A DNA stretch of 64,000 nucleotides from Micromonospora tarapacensis (GCF_019697375.1 NZ_JAHCDI010000004.1:4699324-4763323); one strand, 5' to 3'. Positions 1 to 9,401 are shown, counted from the first letter of the stretch. Numbers and translations: made by a program. The notes: generated from the letters alone by a model not told the origin.

Positions 1-639
1 TAGCACGCCCTTGCGCATGATGGCGACCCGATCGGCCATGGTCAGCGCCTCGGCCTGGTCGTGGGTCACGTAGATGGTGGTGACGCCCAGCTCGCGGGTC
101 AGGCCGGAGATCTCCGCCCGCAGCTCCGCCCGCAGGCCGCTGTCCAGGTTGGACAGCGGTTCGTCCATCAGGAACAGACCGGGCCGGCGCACGATCGCCC
201 GGCCCATCGCGACCCGCTGCCGCTGCCCGCCGGAGAGCTGGCTGGGCCGCCGCGCCAGCACGTCGCCGATGCCGAGGGCGCTGGCCACGTCACCGACCCG
301 CTCGCCGCGCGGGGTGGGCTCGACGCCCGCCAGCTTCAACGGAAAGGCGATGTTGTCGTTGACGCTCATGTGCGGGTACAGGGCGAAATCCTGGAAGACC
401 ATGGCGATCTTCCGCTCCCGCGGCGGCAGGTCGTTGGCCAGTTCGCCGTTGAGCATCACTGCCCCGGCGGTCGGGTCCTCCAGCCCGGCGACCATCCGCA
501 GCACGGTCGACTTGCCACAGCCGGACGGGCCGAGCAGCACCATGAACTCACCGTCGTTGACGTCGAGATTGATGCTGTCCACCGCGACCGTGCCGTCCCG
601 GAAGACCTTCGTGACATCCTTGAGCGCGACGGTGGTCAC
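1..639 (-). CDS. ABC transporter ATP-binding protein, sugar type (MsmK/UgpC-like), 3' end outside window
   Basis: Cytoplasmic ATPase of a carbohydrate-type ABC importer; 213 codons are present and the C-terminal regulatory domain lies beyond the left edge. Reading leftward from GTG at 639 the protein shows Walker [11 protein letters not shown]-loop [13 protein letters not shown], signature LSGGQRQRV, Walker B LFLMDEP and the switch region [14 protein letters not shown], the pattern of the MalK/UgpC/MsmK group that usually serves several sugar permeases. The GTG follows a strong GGGAGGAG ribosome site. No permease or solute-binding gene is visible, so the sugar is unknown and it may be a stand-alone multitask ATPase. 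Confidence 0.9.
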   Translation of the reverse strand, partial: MTTVALKDVTKVFRDGTVAVDSINLDVNDGEFMVLLGPSGCGKSTVLRMVAGLEDPTAGAVMLNGELANDLPPRERKIAMVFQDFALYPHMSVNDNIAFPLKLAGVEPTPRGERVGDVASALGIGDVLARRPSQLSGGQRQRVAMGRAIVRRPGLFLMDEPLSNLDSGLRAELRAEISGLTRELGVTTIYVTHDQAEALTMADRVAIMRKGVL

Positions 640-785
640 CGTCTCCTCCCCCAGCTCGTCGGCGAAACTTCCGATGACTGTGTCCACCCCCGCGCCGACG
701 GCACATCGGGTAAACGTGCCATGTTCGAATCGTGACAGACCTATTACGTTCAATCGAGTGGAGGCGATCGCCTGGAAATTGCCAC
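640..785. other. Intergenic region with a 12-bp palindrome and a short hairpin
   Basis: Lies between the ABC ATPase start and the TagF-like stop. It holds the perfect palindrome AGGCGATCGCCT (762-773) and, overlapping the stop of the leftward tagF-like gene, a small inverted repeat ATTGCC-ACTCA-GGCAAT (779-795). The leftward promoter of the ABC ATPase must lie here. Whether the palindrome is an operator cannot be told from one copy. Confidence 0.35.
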
Positions 786-2039
786 TCAGGCAATCGTCTC
801 GCCGAGAAATGCGCGGCGCACCACCCGCTCCGCGGCGTGGCCGTCCTCCAGTGCGCAGAATCGCTCCCGGAACCGCGCCCGAGCCTGCTCGGCGGCGGGT
901 GAACGCACCTCGCCGGAGCGGAACACGTCGACCAGCTCGCCGAAGGTACGCGCCACCGCACCGGGCGGCTCGGCGGTGATGTCGAGGTAGACCCCCCGGG
1001 TCAGCCGGTAGGCGTCCCAGTCCGGCGCGTAGATCACGATCGGCCGGTCCAGGACGGCGTAGTCGAACATCGCCGACGAGTAGTCGGTGACCAGCACGTC
1101 GGCCGCGAGGTAGAGGTCCTCGACCCGGGGATGCGCGCTCACGTCCAGGATCCGCCCCCGAGCGTCCCGGGGCGGCAGCCGCCGATCCCGGTCGTGGAAG
1201 TAGTGACTGCGCATCAGCAGCAGCCCGGACGAGCCGAGTCCGTCGAGGAACCGTTCCGGGTCGAACGGTGGCCGGTACCTGGGCAGATGCTCCCGGTGCG
1301 TCGGGGCGTACAGCACGACCTGCTCGCCGAGGCCGGCGCCGAGTTCCGCACGCAGCCGCAGCACGTCCTCGGCGGTCGAGGTGACCAACCGGTCGTTGCG
1401 CGGATACCCCACCTCGAGGTTGGTGTACCCGGCCGGGTAGGCACGCTCCCACATCTGGGTGGAGAAGCTGTTCGAGGTGACGCTGAAATCCCAGCGGTCC
1501 ACCCGGCGCAGCAGTCCGGCGAAGTCCATCCCGGCCGCGCCCAGCGGATAACGCTGCTGGTCCAACCCCATCACCTTGACCGGCGTGCCGTGGTGGGTCT
1601 GTACGTGCACCGTGCCCGGCCGCTTGCGCACCGAGTCCGGAAAGTTGACGTTGTTGACCAGCCACCGCGCCCGGGCCAGCACCCGGTGGTACGCGGCCGT
1701 ACCGGCGACGACGTACTCGACCCCCTCGGGCAGGGTGTGCACCCGGTCCCGCCGGACGATCCACACCCCCCGGACGTGTGGCGCCAGCCGGCGCGCCGCC
1801 TCGTAGATCGCGGCCGGGTTGCAGGCGTAGCCCCGGTACCAGTAGGCGGCGTAGACCGCGAGGTTCTCCTCGACCGCCCGCTGGCGTTCGGCCCGCTGGT
1901 ACTGGTGCAACACCGCGTCGCGGGCCAGCCGGGCACTCCGCCGGGCGGGCGGAAGCACCCGCCGCCGGGCCTGGCCGGCGACCCGGCGAGCGGCCTCCCC
2001 GCCCGGCTGGCGGCCCGCAACGCGCTGAACGTACGCCAC
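786..2039 (-). CDS. CDP-glycerol glycerophosphotransferase family protein (TagF-like); probably the C-terminal half of a GT2-TagF fusion
   Basis: Polymerase-type enzyme transferring polyol-phosphate units from a CDP-activated donor to a growing wall polymer at the inner membrane face. The 417-residue frame has the family landmarks: [14 protein letters not shown] near residue 75, THHGTPVK (148-155), and the C-terminal GT-B nucleotide-binding motif VTDYSS (317-322). The GTG at 2039 has no convincing ribosome site and lies inside the preceding GT2 gene; related actinobacterial proteins carry GT2 and TagF domains in one chain, so this start is probably an artefact of a one-base deletion near 1990-2030. 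Last gene of the leftward wall-polymer operon. The donor (CDP-glycerol or another CDP-polyol) is not determined. Confidence 0.85.
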   Translation of the reverse strand: MAYVQRVAGRQPGGEAARRVAGQARRRVLPPARRSARLARDAVLHQYQRAERQRAVEENLAVYAAYWYRGYACNPAAIYEAARRLAPHVRGVWIVRRDRVHTLPEGVEYVVAGTAAYHRVLARARWLVNNVNFPDSVRKRPGTVHVQTHHGTPVKVMGLDQQRYPLGAAGMDFAGLLRRVDRWDFSVTSNSFSTQMWERAYPAGYTNLEVGYPRNDRLVTSTAEDVLRLRAELGAGLGEQVVLYAPTHREHLPRYRPPFDPERFLDGLGSSGLLLMRSHYFHDRDRRLPPRDARGRILDVSAHPRVEDLYLAADVLVTDYSSAMFDYAVLDRPIVIYAPDWDAYRLTRGVYLDITAEPPGAVARTFGELVDVFRSGEVRSPAAEQARARFRERFCALEDGHAAERVVRRAFLGETIA

Positions 2040-2992
2040 CTACCGGCCGCCACCAGCCGGTGCTTGAGCCCGGCCACCCCGTCGGGCAGCCGGTGCCCGT
2101 CGGGCGGCCGGTGCCCGTCGGGCGGCCGGAAACGGGCGTGCTCGATCGCGACCCGGGCGAAGAAGGTCGGCCGCAGCTCCGGCGCGATCCGGTCACCGTT
2201 GCCGAGGACCGTCAGGTAGTGCCACATCATCCGTTCGAAGATCACCGGCCGCAGTTCCTCGGCACCGAGCCGGTCCAGCTCCCGGAACACCCGGTGCCAC
2301 TGCTCGAACACCTCGAAGTGCCGCTCGCCCCGGGTCCTGGTGATCGCCCCCGCCCGCCGCTGCCGGTAGTTCACACAGACCACGTCCAGTACGCCGATCC
2401 GGTCGGCGGCCAGCAGCACCGGGTAGCTGAACGAGACGTCCTCGTACCAGCCGGGGGCGAAGCGCAGCCCGGCGCCGGTCAGGAACCGTCGGCGGACCAA
2501 CCGGTTCCAGGCGGTGTGCAGCAGTTCCAGCGTCTCCGGCCGCTCGGTCAGCCGGAACGTGACCGGCCCGGGTGGCTCCGGGAAGGCGTCGGCCATCGCG
2601 CTGCGGGTCACCGTGTCGTCCCAGTGCGCGCGTACGTGATCGACGATCAGCACGTCGGGTCGGGTTACCCGGAGTCGGGCGGCGACCTCGACGAGACAGT
2701 CCGGGGCGAGCCAGTCGTCGCCGTCGACGAACCAGACGTACTCGCCGACGGCCCGGTCCAGACCGATGTTGCGGGCCGGCCCCAGCCCGACGTTGCGGTC
2801 CAGCCGCACGGCCGTCACCCGCTCGTCGCGGTCGGCGTACTCGGCGAGGATGTCGCCACTGCCGTCGGGCGAGCAGTCGTCGACCCCGATCACCTCGATG
2901 TCGGCAGCCGGCTGCGCCAGGATCGAGTCGAGACATTCCCGCAGGTAGCCCTGCACGCGGAAGGCCGGGACGACGAAGCTGATCAGCGTCAT
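1571..2992 (-). CDS. Glycosyltransferase family 2; N-terminal part of a frameshifted GT2-TagF fusion
   Basis: Inverting GT-A glycosyltransferase of cell-envelope polymer synthesis. Start ATG at 2992, 15 bases after the upstream stop. Landmarks: ISFVVPAF at the N-terminus, VDDCSPDGS (37-45), and the metal/nucleotide-binding FVDGDDW (88-94), followed by an accessory region to about residue 325. From about residue 330 (below about 2010) the frame turns into R/G/P/T-rich residues that are an out-of-frame copy of the TagF-like gene, so only roughly 2000-2992 is genuine coding in this frame. Adding one base there joins it to the gene ending at 786, giving a protein of about 735 residues. Confidence 0.8.
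   Translation of the reverse strand: MTLISFVVPAFRVQGYLRECLDSILAQPAADIEVIGVDDCSPDGSGDILAEYADRDERVTAVRLDRNVGLGPARNIGLDRAVGEYVWFVDGDDWLAPDCLVEVAARLRVTRPDVLIVDHVRAHWDDTVTRSAMADAFPEPPGPVTFRLTERPETLELLHTAWNRLVRRRFLTGAGLRFAPGWYEDVSFSYPVLLAADRIGVLDVVCVNYRQRRAGAITRTRGERHFEVFEQWHRVFRELDRLGAEELRPVIFERMMWHYLTVLGNGDRIAPELRPTFFARVAIEHARFRPPDGHRPPDGHRLPDGVAGLKHRLVAAGRWRTFSALRAASRAGRPLAGSPARPGGGCFRPPGGVPGWPATRCCTSTSGPNASGRSRRTSRSTPPTGTGATPATRPRSTRRRAGWRHTSGGCGSSGGTGCTPCPRGSSTSSPVRPRTTGCWPGRGGWSTTSTFRTRCASGRARCTYRPTTARRSR
2081..2134. repeat. Three tandem 18-bp units inside the GT2 gene
   Basis: Units at 2081-2098, 2099-2116 and 2117-2134; the first two differ at one base and the third is degenerate. On the minus strand they encode a PPDGHR/LPDGVA repeat in the linker between the GT2 and TagF-like domains. 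Likely a slippage-prone spacer. Confidence 0.8.
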
Positions 2993-3007
2993 CGTCCCGG
3001 CCCCCCG

Positions 3008-5011
3008 TCAGAGCTTCGCGTGACCTCCCGTACCTACCGGCATCGGCGCGGCGCGCGCCGGCCGGACCACCCAGGCCAGCACCACGCTCGCCACGAAGAG
3101 GGCCAGGAGGTAGATACCGAGTGTAGCCAGACCAATGCTCACGATTCCGGCGATCGCCGCCAGCGTCAGCAACACCGACCGCCCCTCCCAGCCGAGCGTC
3201 GCCGGGTGCAACGGCGGGGCCGGCTGCCGCTTCTCCAGCCGGGCGACCAGGTCGTAGTGGTGCAGGGCGAGCACGAAGACGTAGCCGAAGACCAGCCAGG
3301 CCGGCGCGCCGCCGATCAACCCGACCGCGATGGCGAACAGATACTCGGCGGCCCGCAACGCGGCCGGCACCAGCCAGTCCAGCGGCCCGTTGTGCGCCGC
3401 CCCGGCGCCGGTCGCCGCCCCGAGCAGCACCAGCAGCGCCACCGGCACCGCCCAACGCAGCGGTGCCGCCGCCTCGCCCGCGCCGTCCCCGCCCGGGCCG
3501 ACCGCGCCGGCCAGCACCGCCGCCAGCAACAGCGCCGCGGCACCGAGCGCCGCGACCACCGCGAGCACCAGCGGCCCCGGCCGCCGCAGCACCGGCAACC
3601 GGGTGGCCAGTGGGCCGTCGTCGCGGTGCAGGGTCGCGTCGACCGTGTCCAGCACCGGCACCCACATCCAGCGCGCCCGCAACGTACGCAGTGCCCCGGT
3701 GTACGCCAACGCCGACACGCCCCAGGTCAACACCGCGATCAGGGCGACCCGCTGGTCGAACAGCGCCGCGGCCACCGCGATCAACGCCCACCGTTCCCCG
3801 ATCGGGAAGACCACCGTGCGCTTGAGCCAGTACGACACCGAGCCGGCGTCGGCCTGCACCCGGGTCGACGCCGCGTTCAGCCGGTCACCGATACCGCCGC
3901 CGGTGCCGCCGCCGACGTTCCTCGGCCGGCGGGCCGCCTCGTCGTGCAGTACGCCGTACCACGCGTCGGTCATGTGCCGCACCGTCTGCAACGTCATCGC
4001 AGCGATGGCCAGCGCCCAGCCGTACCGGAACCCGGCCGCGGTGGCGCCCCACCCGAGACCGCCGTAGACGAGGTACTCCTTCGCCCGGTCGGCCATCGTG
4101 TCCAGCCAACCGCCCCAGGCGCTGAAGTCGCGGGTGTAGCGGGCCACCTGGCCGTCCACGCAGTCCAACACGAACCCGAGGTAGAGCAGCACCGCACCGG
4201 CCACCAGCGACGGACGGCCGCCGGCGGCGAACAGCGCCGCCGCGGCCACCGCGAAGGCCACCGACAGCATGGTCACCACGGTCGGGCTCAGTCCCAACCT
4301 GGCACAGGCCTTGGTGACGTACGGCGACCAGGTGCTGACGAAGAAGGTGGTGAAGAAGTCGTCCTTCTCCTTCACCGACAGCCGCAGCTCGGCCCGGTCC
4401 TCGTCGACGGCGGCCACCGCCGCCTCCGCCCCGGCCAGCCCGGCGGCGTCGTCGACCCGGTGCGCGACCAGCAGGCGCACCCGGTGGGCGAAGACCAGCG
4501 CGCCCTGCCCGGTGAGCGAGGCGAAGACCTGGTCCACGAGCGGCCCCGGCACCCCGGCAGCGCGGCCGGCGGCGACGGCCCGAGCGGCGGCGGCCAGCGC
4601 CGGCACGTCGTCCCGGCCGACCCGCACCGCGCCGCCGAAGACGCCCGTCGCGGCCCCGTCCAACTGCTCCGAGCGGCCGGCCTCCACCACCTGGCCACGC
4701 TCCTCGCGTAGCACCGTCCGCCCGCCGGTGGGGCGGTCGGTGAGCACCAGCGCCACGGTCGGACCGACCGGGCTGGTCACCAGGTGGCGCAGTACGGCGG
4801 TGTGCGCCACCAGGTCGGCGCCGCTGACCACCACCGGGCCACCGGCCCGACCCGCCAGCTCCGCCAACTCGTCCAGGTCGGCGGCGACCCGCACCTCCGA
4901 CACTCCGGCCCGGCGCCACTGGCCGGCCAGCCCGTCGACCAACGACTCGCCGCCACCCGTCGGCAGGCTCGCGGCCGGCGCGCCGGCGGCGAGCACGATC
5001 GCGAGGGTCAC
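3008..5011 (-). CDS. Nucleotidyltransferase-like / CDP-alcohol phosphatidyltransferase fusion with C-terminal DUF5941 membrane region
   Basis: 667-residue membrane enzyme. Residues 1-210 resemble a small nucleotidyltransferase (LAIVLAAG start, later VVVSGADLVAH), though the usual GxGTR loop is degenerate. A CDP-alcohol phosphotransferase core follows with the full signature D-x2-DG-x2-AR-x8-G-x3-D-x3-D (DCVDGQVAR then GGWLDTMAD, near residue 280), then several membrane segments. The layout recalls bifunctional inositol-1-phosphate cytidylyltransferase/CDP-alcohol transferases, so it may make and use a CDP-polyol. The GTG at 5011 overlaps the upstream stop (GTGA), indicating translational coupling; an upstream ATG (5188) would overlap most of the ATPase C-terminus and is rejected. 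Confidence 0.85.
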   Translation of the reverse strand: MTLAIVLAAGAPAASLPTGGGESLVDGLAGQWRRAGVSEVRVAADLDELAELAGRAGGPVVVSGADLVAHTAVLRHLVTSPVGPTVALVLTDRPTGGRTVLREERGQVVEAGRSEQLDGAATGVFGGAVRVGRDDVPALAAAARAVAAGRAAGVPGPLVDQVFASLTGQGALVFAHRVRLLVAHRVDDAAGLAGAEAAVAAVDEDRAELRLSVKEKDDFFTTFFVSTWSPYVTKACARLGLSPTVVTMLSVAFAVAAAALFAAGGRPSLVAGAVLLYLGFVLDCVDGQVARYTRDFSAWGGWLDTMADRAKEYLVYGGLGWGATAAGFRYGWALAIAAMTLQTVRHMTDAWYGVLHDEAARRPRNVGGGTGGGIGDRLNAASTRVQADAGSVSYWLKRTVVFPIGERWALIAVAAALFDQRVALIAVLTWGVSALAYTGALRTLRARWMWVPVLDTVDATLHRDDGPLATRLPVLRRPGPLVLAVVAALGAAALLLAAVLAGAVGPGGDGAGEAAAPLRWAVPVALLVLLGAATGAGAAHNGPLDWLVPAALRAAEYLFAIAVGLIGGAPAWLVFGYVFVLALHHYDLVARLEKRQPAPPLHPATLGWEGRSVLLTLAAIAGIVSIGLATLGIYLLALFVASVVLAWVVRPARAAPMPVGTGGHAKL

Positions 5012-5754
5012 CGGGGAACCGCGTCGTGGTATGCGGCCAGCGCCTCGGCGATGGTGCCGTCGACGCTCAGCCGGCCCGCGTCGAGGAAAAGCCCCCGGCG
5101 ACAGAACCGGGTCAGATCCTTTTCGTTGTGTGACACCAGCACCAGAGTGCGCCCCTCCCCGAGCAGACGTTCGATGGTCGTGTAGCACTTCGCGCGGAAC
5201 TCGGCGTCCCCGACCGCCGTCACCTCGTCCATCAGCAGGATCGGATGCGGCAGGTGGGAGATGATCGCGAAGCCGAGCCGGACCTTCATGCCCGACGAAT
5301 AGTGCCGGGCCGGGGTGTCGATGGCCCGTTCCACCTGCTCACCGGCGAACGAGACGATCTCGTCGAAGTGCCGCTTCAGGTACGCCGACGACAGCCCGTG
5401 CAGGCCGCCCACCAGGTACAGGTTCTCCCGCCCGGTCAGCTCGTTGGAGAAGCCGGCGGAGAGTTCCAGCAGCGGGGCGACGTCGCCGCTGACCCGAATC
5501 CGCCCCTCGTCGGGGATCAGCACCCCGGCGATCAGGCGCAGCAGGGTGCTCTTGCCGGTGCCGTTGCGGCCGATCACCCCGAGGGTCTCACCCGGTGCCA
5601 CCGCGAAGGTGACGTCGCGCAGCGGCCAGAACCGGCCGTCCGAGGCACCCCGCGTGCCCCGGTGGATGAACAGCTCCCGCAGCCGCAACTGCCGGCGGCG
5701 GTTGCGGACGAACCGGATGCCGAGGCCCTCCGCCTCGATGATCGACTCAGCCAT
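5008..5754 (-). CDS. ABC-2 exporter ATP-binding protein (TagH-like, wall polymer export)
   Basis: Cytoplasmic ATPase, 248 residues, that with the next gene forms a polysaccharide/teichoic-acid type exporter. Landmarks: Walker A GRNGTGKST (62-70), the group-typical ELTGRENLYLVGGLHGLS stretch, signature YSSGMKVRL (152-160), Walker B ILLMDE (172-177), H-loop VSHNEKDL. It lacks the long C-terminal extension of Bacillus TagH. Start ATG at 5754 shares a base with the permease stop (TGATG) and its own stop overlaps the next start (GTGA), so the three genes are translationally chained. Confidence 0.93.
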   Translation of the reverse strand: MAESIIEAEGLGIRFVRNRRRQLRLRELFIHRGTRGASDGRFWPLRDVTFAVAPGETLGVIGRNGTGKSTLLRLIAGVLIPDEGRIRVSGDVAPLLELSAGFSNELTGRENLYLVGGLHGLSSAYLKRHFDEIVSFAGEQVERAIDTPARHYSSGMKVRLGFAIISHLPHPILLMDEVTAVGDAEFRAKCYTTIERLLGEGRTLVLVSHNEKDLTRFCRRGLFLDAGRLSVDGTIAEALAAYHDAVPR

Positions 5755-6581
5755 CAGAGTTCCTTGAGCACGGCGGGTTCGAGCCGGCGGAACGTCCACC
5801 AGCCGGTCACGAGCAGCAGCAGGCTGATGCCGATGGTGGTGGCGAGCATCCGGGTCCCCGGGAACTCGTCCGGGTACCACACGGCGTGATGCAGTTGGAA
5901 GATTCCGACCAGCGGGTTGAGTTCGTAGCCGAACTTGAGCCAGCCGGGCAGCTCCGAGTCGCGCACCAGACTCAGCGGGTAGATGATCGGCGTGGCGTAG
6001 AAGAGCACCCGGATGATCAGGCGCATGAATCGCTCCACGTCCCGCATCAGCACGTTGAACGCCGACAGCAGCAGCGCCAGCCCGATCAGCAGGGTCGCCT
6101 GCACCAGCACCGCGAGCGGCAGGGACAGCATCGACCAGCCCGGCTCGATCCGGCCGTCGGCGGCGTACCAGATCGCGATGGCGGCCAGGATCGGCAGGCC
6201 GGCGGCGTACTCGGCGAAGCGGGCGGCGACCCGACCGACCGGGAAGACCTGCCGGGGCACGTTCATCGTGGTGATCAGCCGGGACTGGCCGGTGAGGGCG
6301 TGGGTCGCCTCGCTCAGCGCCGCGCTGGTCCACATCCAGGCGAAGATCCCGGTGATCAGGAACAACGGGTACGACCCGGCGGCCTCACCGAGATGCCGGT
6401 TGGTGTCGCGGGAGTAGAGGACACCGAAGATGAACCAGTAGATCGCGCCCATGCCCAGCGGCTCGATCAGCGACCAGAGGTAACCGAGCACGGACTGCTG
6501 GTACTTGACCGCGAGATCGCGCCTGACCAGGATGCGCAACGAGTTGCGGTGCGACCACAACGCCCCGACGCCAGAGGTCAC
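5754..6581 (-). CDS. ABC-2 type permease (TagG-like, wall polymer export)
   Basis: Integral membrane permease, 275 residues with about six hydrophobic segments, moving a lipid-linked polymer across the membrane with its ATPase partner. The N-terminal [23 protein letters not shown] is the amphipathic region typical of TagG/RfbA/Wzm permeases, and [11 protein letters not shown] and [17 protein letters not shown] are also typical of the family. GTG at 6581 follows a GGAGGCGG ribosome site. First gene of the leftward operon 6581-786, so the promoter should lie in 6582-6650. Confidence 0.93.
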   Translation of the reverse strand: MTSGVGALWSHRNSLRILVRRDLAVKYQQSVLGYLWSLIEPLGMGAIYWFIFGVLYSRDTNRHLGEAAGSYPLFLITGIFAWMWTSAALSEATHALTGQSRLITTMNVPRQVFPVGRVAARFAEYAAGLPILAAIAIWYAADGRIEPGWSMLSLPLAVLVQATLLIGLALLLSAFNVLMRDVERFMRLIIRVLFYATPIIYPLSLVRDSELPGWLKFGYELNPLVGIFQLHHAVWYPDEFPGTRMLATTIGISLLLLVTGWWTFRRLEPAVLKEL

Positions 6582-6650
6582 CGCCGCCTCCCGCCTGGTG
6601 AACGGACGACAGGTTAGCAGCCGGTGAACACCTGCCGACGAGCCGTACGC

Positions 6651-8030
6651 TCAGCACTCGATCACGTTGACGGCCAGACCGCCGCGCGCCGTCTCCTTGT
6701 ACTTGACCTTCATGTCGGCGCCGGTCTCCCGCATGGTCTTGATGACCTTGTCGAGCGAGACGGCGTGCACCCCGTCGCCGCGCAGCGCGAGCCGGGCGGC
6801 GGTGATCGCCTTGATGCTAGCCACCGCGTTGCGCTCGATGCACGGGATCTGCACCAGGCCACCGACCGGGTCACAGGTCAGCCCCAGGTTGTGCTCCATG
6901 CCGATCTCGGCGGCGTTCTCGACCTGGGCGGGCGTGCCACCCAGCGCCTCGGCCAGCCCGGCGGCGGCCATCGAGCAGGCCGACCCGACCTCGCCCTGGC
7001 AACCCACCTCCGCACCGGAGATCGACGCGTTCTCCTTGAACAACACCCCGATCGCGCCGGCCGCCAGCAGGAACCGCACCACGCCGTCGTCGGAGGCCCC
7101 CGGCACGAACCGGGTGTAGTAGTGCAGCACCGCGGGGATGATCCCGGCCGCGCCGTTGGTCGGGGCGGTCACCACCCGGCCGCCGGCCGCGTTCTCCTCG
7201 TTGACGGCCAGCGCGAACAGCGTCACCCAGTCCATCACGTGCAGCGGATCCCCACCCGTGCCCGCCGGGCTGTCGGCGGCCAGGCCGCGATGCAACTCGG
7301 CCGCGCGGCGGCGTACCTTCAGGCCACCCGGCAGGGTGCCGTCCCGGGCGCAGCCACGCTCGACGCACTCACGCATCACCCGCCAGATGTCCAGCAGCCC
7401 GGCTCGGACGTCCGCCTCGGCCCGCCAGGACAGCTCGTTGGCGAGCATGACCTCACCGATGGAGAGCCCGGTCGCGGCGGTCACGCCGAGCAACTCCGCC
7501 CCGGTGAGGAACGGATGCCGGACCGGCGTGCTGTCCGGCTTGATCCGGTCCGCCCCGGCCGCCGCCTCATCCACCACGAAGCCGCCACCCACCGAGTAGT
7601 AGGTGCGCGTCCGTACCTCGGCCCCGCTCGCGTCGTACGCCGAGAAGACCATCCCGTTCGGGTGGTACGGCAACGAACGCCGGCGGTGCAGCGTCAGGTC
7701 CCGCTCCGGGGCAAAGTCGATTTCGTGCGTGTCGAGCAGGGACAGCCGGTGCTCCGTCCGGATCCGGTCCATCCGCGCTTCGACGCTGTCCGTGTCGACC
7801 GTCTCGGGGGCCTCGCCGGCCAGGCCGAGCAGCACCGCGCGGTCGCTGCCGTGCCCGTGCCCGGTGGCGCCGAGGGAACCGAACAGCTCGGCCCGTACCC
7901 GGGCGGTGTCGGTGAGCAGACCGTCGGCCTTGAGCCCGGCGACGAAGGTATGCGCCGCCCGCATCGGCCCCACCGTGTGCGAGCTGGATGGCCCGATACC
8001 CACACTGAACAGGTCGAACACGCTGATCAT
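6651..8030 (-). CDS. sdaA: L-serine ammonia-lyase (iron-sulfur serine dehydratase)
   Basis: Converts L-serine to pyruvate and ammonia using an oxygen-sensitive [4Fe-4S] cluster. The 459-residue single chain joins the beta-type N-terminal domain ([21 protein letters not shown], residues 3-23) and the alpha-type catalytic domain. Cluster cysteines are visible at 344 and 352 ([10 protein letters not shown]) and 386 (LTCDPVGG), and the chain ends in Cys459, as in single-chain enzymes where the C-terminal cysteine reaches into the active site and caps the cluster. ATG at 8030. Monocistronic by context; divergent from the PspC gene. Confidence 0.95.
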   Translation of the reverse strand: MISVFDLFSVGIGPSSSHTVGPMRAAHTFVAGLKADGLLTDTARVRAELFGSLGATGHGHGSDRAVLLGLAGEAPETVDTDSVEARMDRIRTEHRLSLLDTHEIDFAPERDLTLHRRRSLPYHPNGMVFSAYDASGAEVRTRTYYSVGGGFVVDEAAAGADRIKPDSTPVRHPFLTGAELLGVTAATGLSIGEVMLANELSWRAEADVRAGLLDIWRVMRECVERGCARDGTLPGGLKVRRRAAELHRGLAADSPAGTGGDPLHVMDWVTLFALAVNEENAAGGRVVTAPTNGAAGIIPAVLHYYTRFVPGASDDGVVRFLLAAGAIGVLFKENASISGAEVGCQGEVGSACSMAAAGLAEALGGTPAQVENAAEIGMEHNLGLTCDPVGGLVQIPCIERNAVASIKAITAARLALRGDGVHAVSLDKVIKTMRETGADMKVKYKETARGGLAVNVIEC

Positions 8031-8396
8031 GACTGTGCCGTCCTCGCCGTCGCCGGTGTTGCCGGTCCGCGGCCGGTCGTGGCCGGTCCGCGGTACGGTC
8101 CGGCCCTGGTGACGCCCAGGTGAGGACGCCCGACCGGCGAGCCTACTACCCGGGCCGCGGCGGTGACCGGCGTGCGGGCGCTGTCGAGCTGATGGCGCGG
8201 ACGGATCACATCTCGCCTCTCCCCTCGGCCCCGCGTTGACCCCTGGCCCGGCGGTAGGCGTCGCCCGGAGCCCACGCGGGTAAGCACCTACGGGTCAGCG
8301 GGGTGGCCTTCCTCCTCCGGACCGAGGGCAGGACGGTCATCCATCCCTAGCGTTGATTCCAGCAGCGGCGGATCGCCGCAGAGGGGAAGTACGACG
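8031..8396. other. Divergent intergenic region between sdaA and the PspC gene
   Basis: 366 bases with no convincing gene. It must hold the leftward sdaA promoter and the rightward pspC promoter. A 12-base direct repeat (GCCGGTCCGCGG at 8061-8072 and 8082-8093) lies just upstream of sdaA. I looked for a glycine-type riboswitch because sdaA relates to glycine/serine metabolism but could not support one. Confidence 0.4.
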
Positions 8397-8603
8397 ATGA
8401 GTCGCAAACTGGTCCGCCCCCGCGAGGGGCGCATGTTCGCCGGAGTCTGTGCCGGCCTGGCGCGGCGGTTCGGCACCTCGGCCGGGCTCGTCCGGCTGCT
8501 GTTCCTGCTGTCGCTGTTGCTACCGGGCACCCAGGTGATCGTCTATCTGGCACTCTGGATCATCATGCCCAACGAGGACCGCCACCTGGTCGCCGGCCAC
8601 TGA
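8397..8603 (+). CDS. PspC domain-containing small membrane protein
   Basis: 68-residue protein that is almost entirely a PspC domain: a basic N-terminus (RKLVRPREGRMFAGVCAGLARRFG) followed by hydrophobic segments (VRLLFLLSLLLPGTQVIVYLALWIIMP). PspC domains sense or stabilise the membrane under envelope stress; stand-alone copies are common in actinomycetes and mostly uncharacterised. ATG at 8397 follows GAGGGGA. Confidence 0.9.
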   Translation: MSRKLVRPREGRMFAGVCAGLARRFGTSAGLVRLLFLLSLLLPGTQVIVYLALWIIMPNEDRHLVAGH

Positions 8604-8651
8604 GCCACCCGCCGCCGACCGGGCCGCGGCCGGCGCCGGGTGCCCGGTCGG

Positions 8652-9401
8652 TCAGGGGGCGATGTAGGTGACGGTCACCTGCTCGAAGCCGAGCGAGCGG
8701 AGCAGCCCCTCAAGCATCTTGCGGGTGTTCTCCTCGGCCCGGGCGGCCAGCCCGCTCTCCCGGGCGGCGCCGGTGATCCGATCCTCGGCCAGGCGGTAGA
8801 CCTCCTGCTGCCGGTTCGGGTCGCCGCCGACCAACTCTCCGACGCGATTGAGCAGGCCACGCTCCTCCGCGAAGACGTAGCTCTGCTCCAGGTCGAGGTT
8901 GGTCTCCGCCAGCTGCGGCGCCGGGAGCTTGATCTCGACCGACTTGCCGTCGGCCGACTGCACGATCGCCCCCTCGGCGAGGGTGCCGAAGTCGACGTAC
9001 GCCTCGACGCTGCCCGCCCCGACGAACAGCGTCCGCTCGTTGAGCAGCCAGTCCGGCACGTTGCGCCGATCGTTCTGCAGGTCGACCACGACCTGGAAGT
9101 TGCCCTCCGCGGCCACGTAGCGGCTGAGATCGTGCATCGACTCCAGCAGCGCGGGCTGGCTGCGGTCGGTCTGTTCCTGGGTGAACGGGTTGCGGAACTC
9201 GGGCAGGATCCCGGTGGTCCGCACGCCGAGCAGCACCACCACCGCCAGCGCCGCGGCACCGAGCACCCAGAGCAGGGCACGAACGGCCCCGCCGCCCTGC
9301 TGCGGAGGCTCCGGTGGGGCCGACCGGTCCGTGAGCAGCTCGCCGGGCTGCTGATCGGCAAACCTGCTGGTGGGCTCGTTGATGTCGCCGTCGCGTGCCA
9401 T
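8652..9401 (-). CDS. DUF4230 domain-containing membrane-anchored protein
   Basis: 249 residues with an acidic/polar N-terminus, one membrane segment (about residues 40-62, ALLWVLGAAALAVVVLLGV) and a C-terminal extracytoplasmic region matching DUF4230: LLESMHDLSRYVAAEGNFQVVV, then FVGAGSVEAYVDFG and VEIKLPAPQLAETNLDLEQS. Function unknown; the predicted fold recalls envelope-anchored lipid- or stress-related proteins. A GTG nine bases upstream (9410) is an equally possible start; I chose the ATG. Single gene between the PspC gene and the acyl-CoA dehydrogenase. Confidence 0.8.
   Translation of the reverse strand: MARDGDINEPTSRFADQQPGELLTDRSAPPEPPQQGGGAVRALLWVLGAAALAVVVLLGVRTTGILPEFRNPFTQEQTDRSQPALLESMHDLSRYVAAEGNFQVVVDLQNDRRNVPDWLLNERTLFVGAGSVEAYVDFGTLAEGAIVQSADGKSVEIKLPAPQLAETNLDLEQSYVFAEERGLLNRVGELVGGDPNRQQEVYRLAEDRITGAARESGLAARAEENTRKMLEGLLRSLGFEQVTVTYIAP

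Noticed and set aside
1778..4711. 977-codon open frame on the plus strand
   Set aside because: Antisense of the GT2/TagF and CDP-alcohol genes; composition Arg/Pro/Gly-rich and no domain. Open only because stop codons are rare at this GC content.
8031..8396. Glycine-type riboswitch upstream of sdaA
   Set aside because: No paired conserved cores found; only a GC-rich direct repeat is present.
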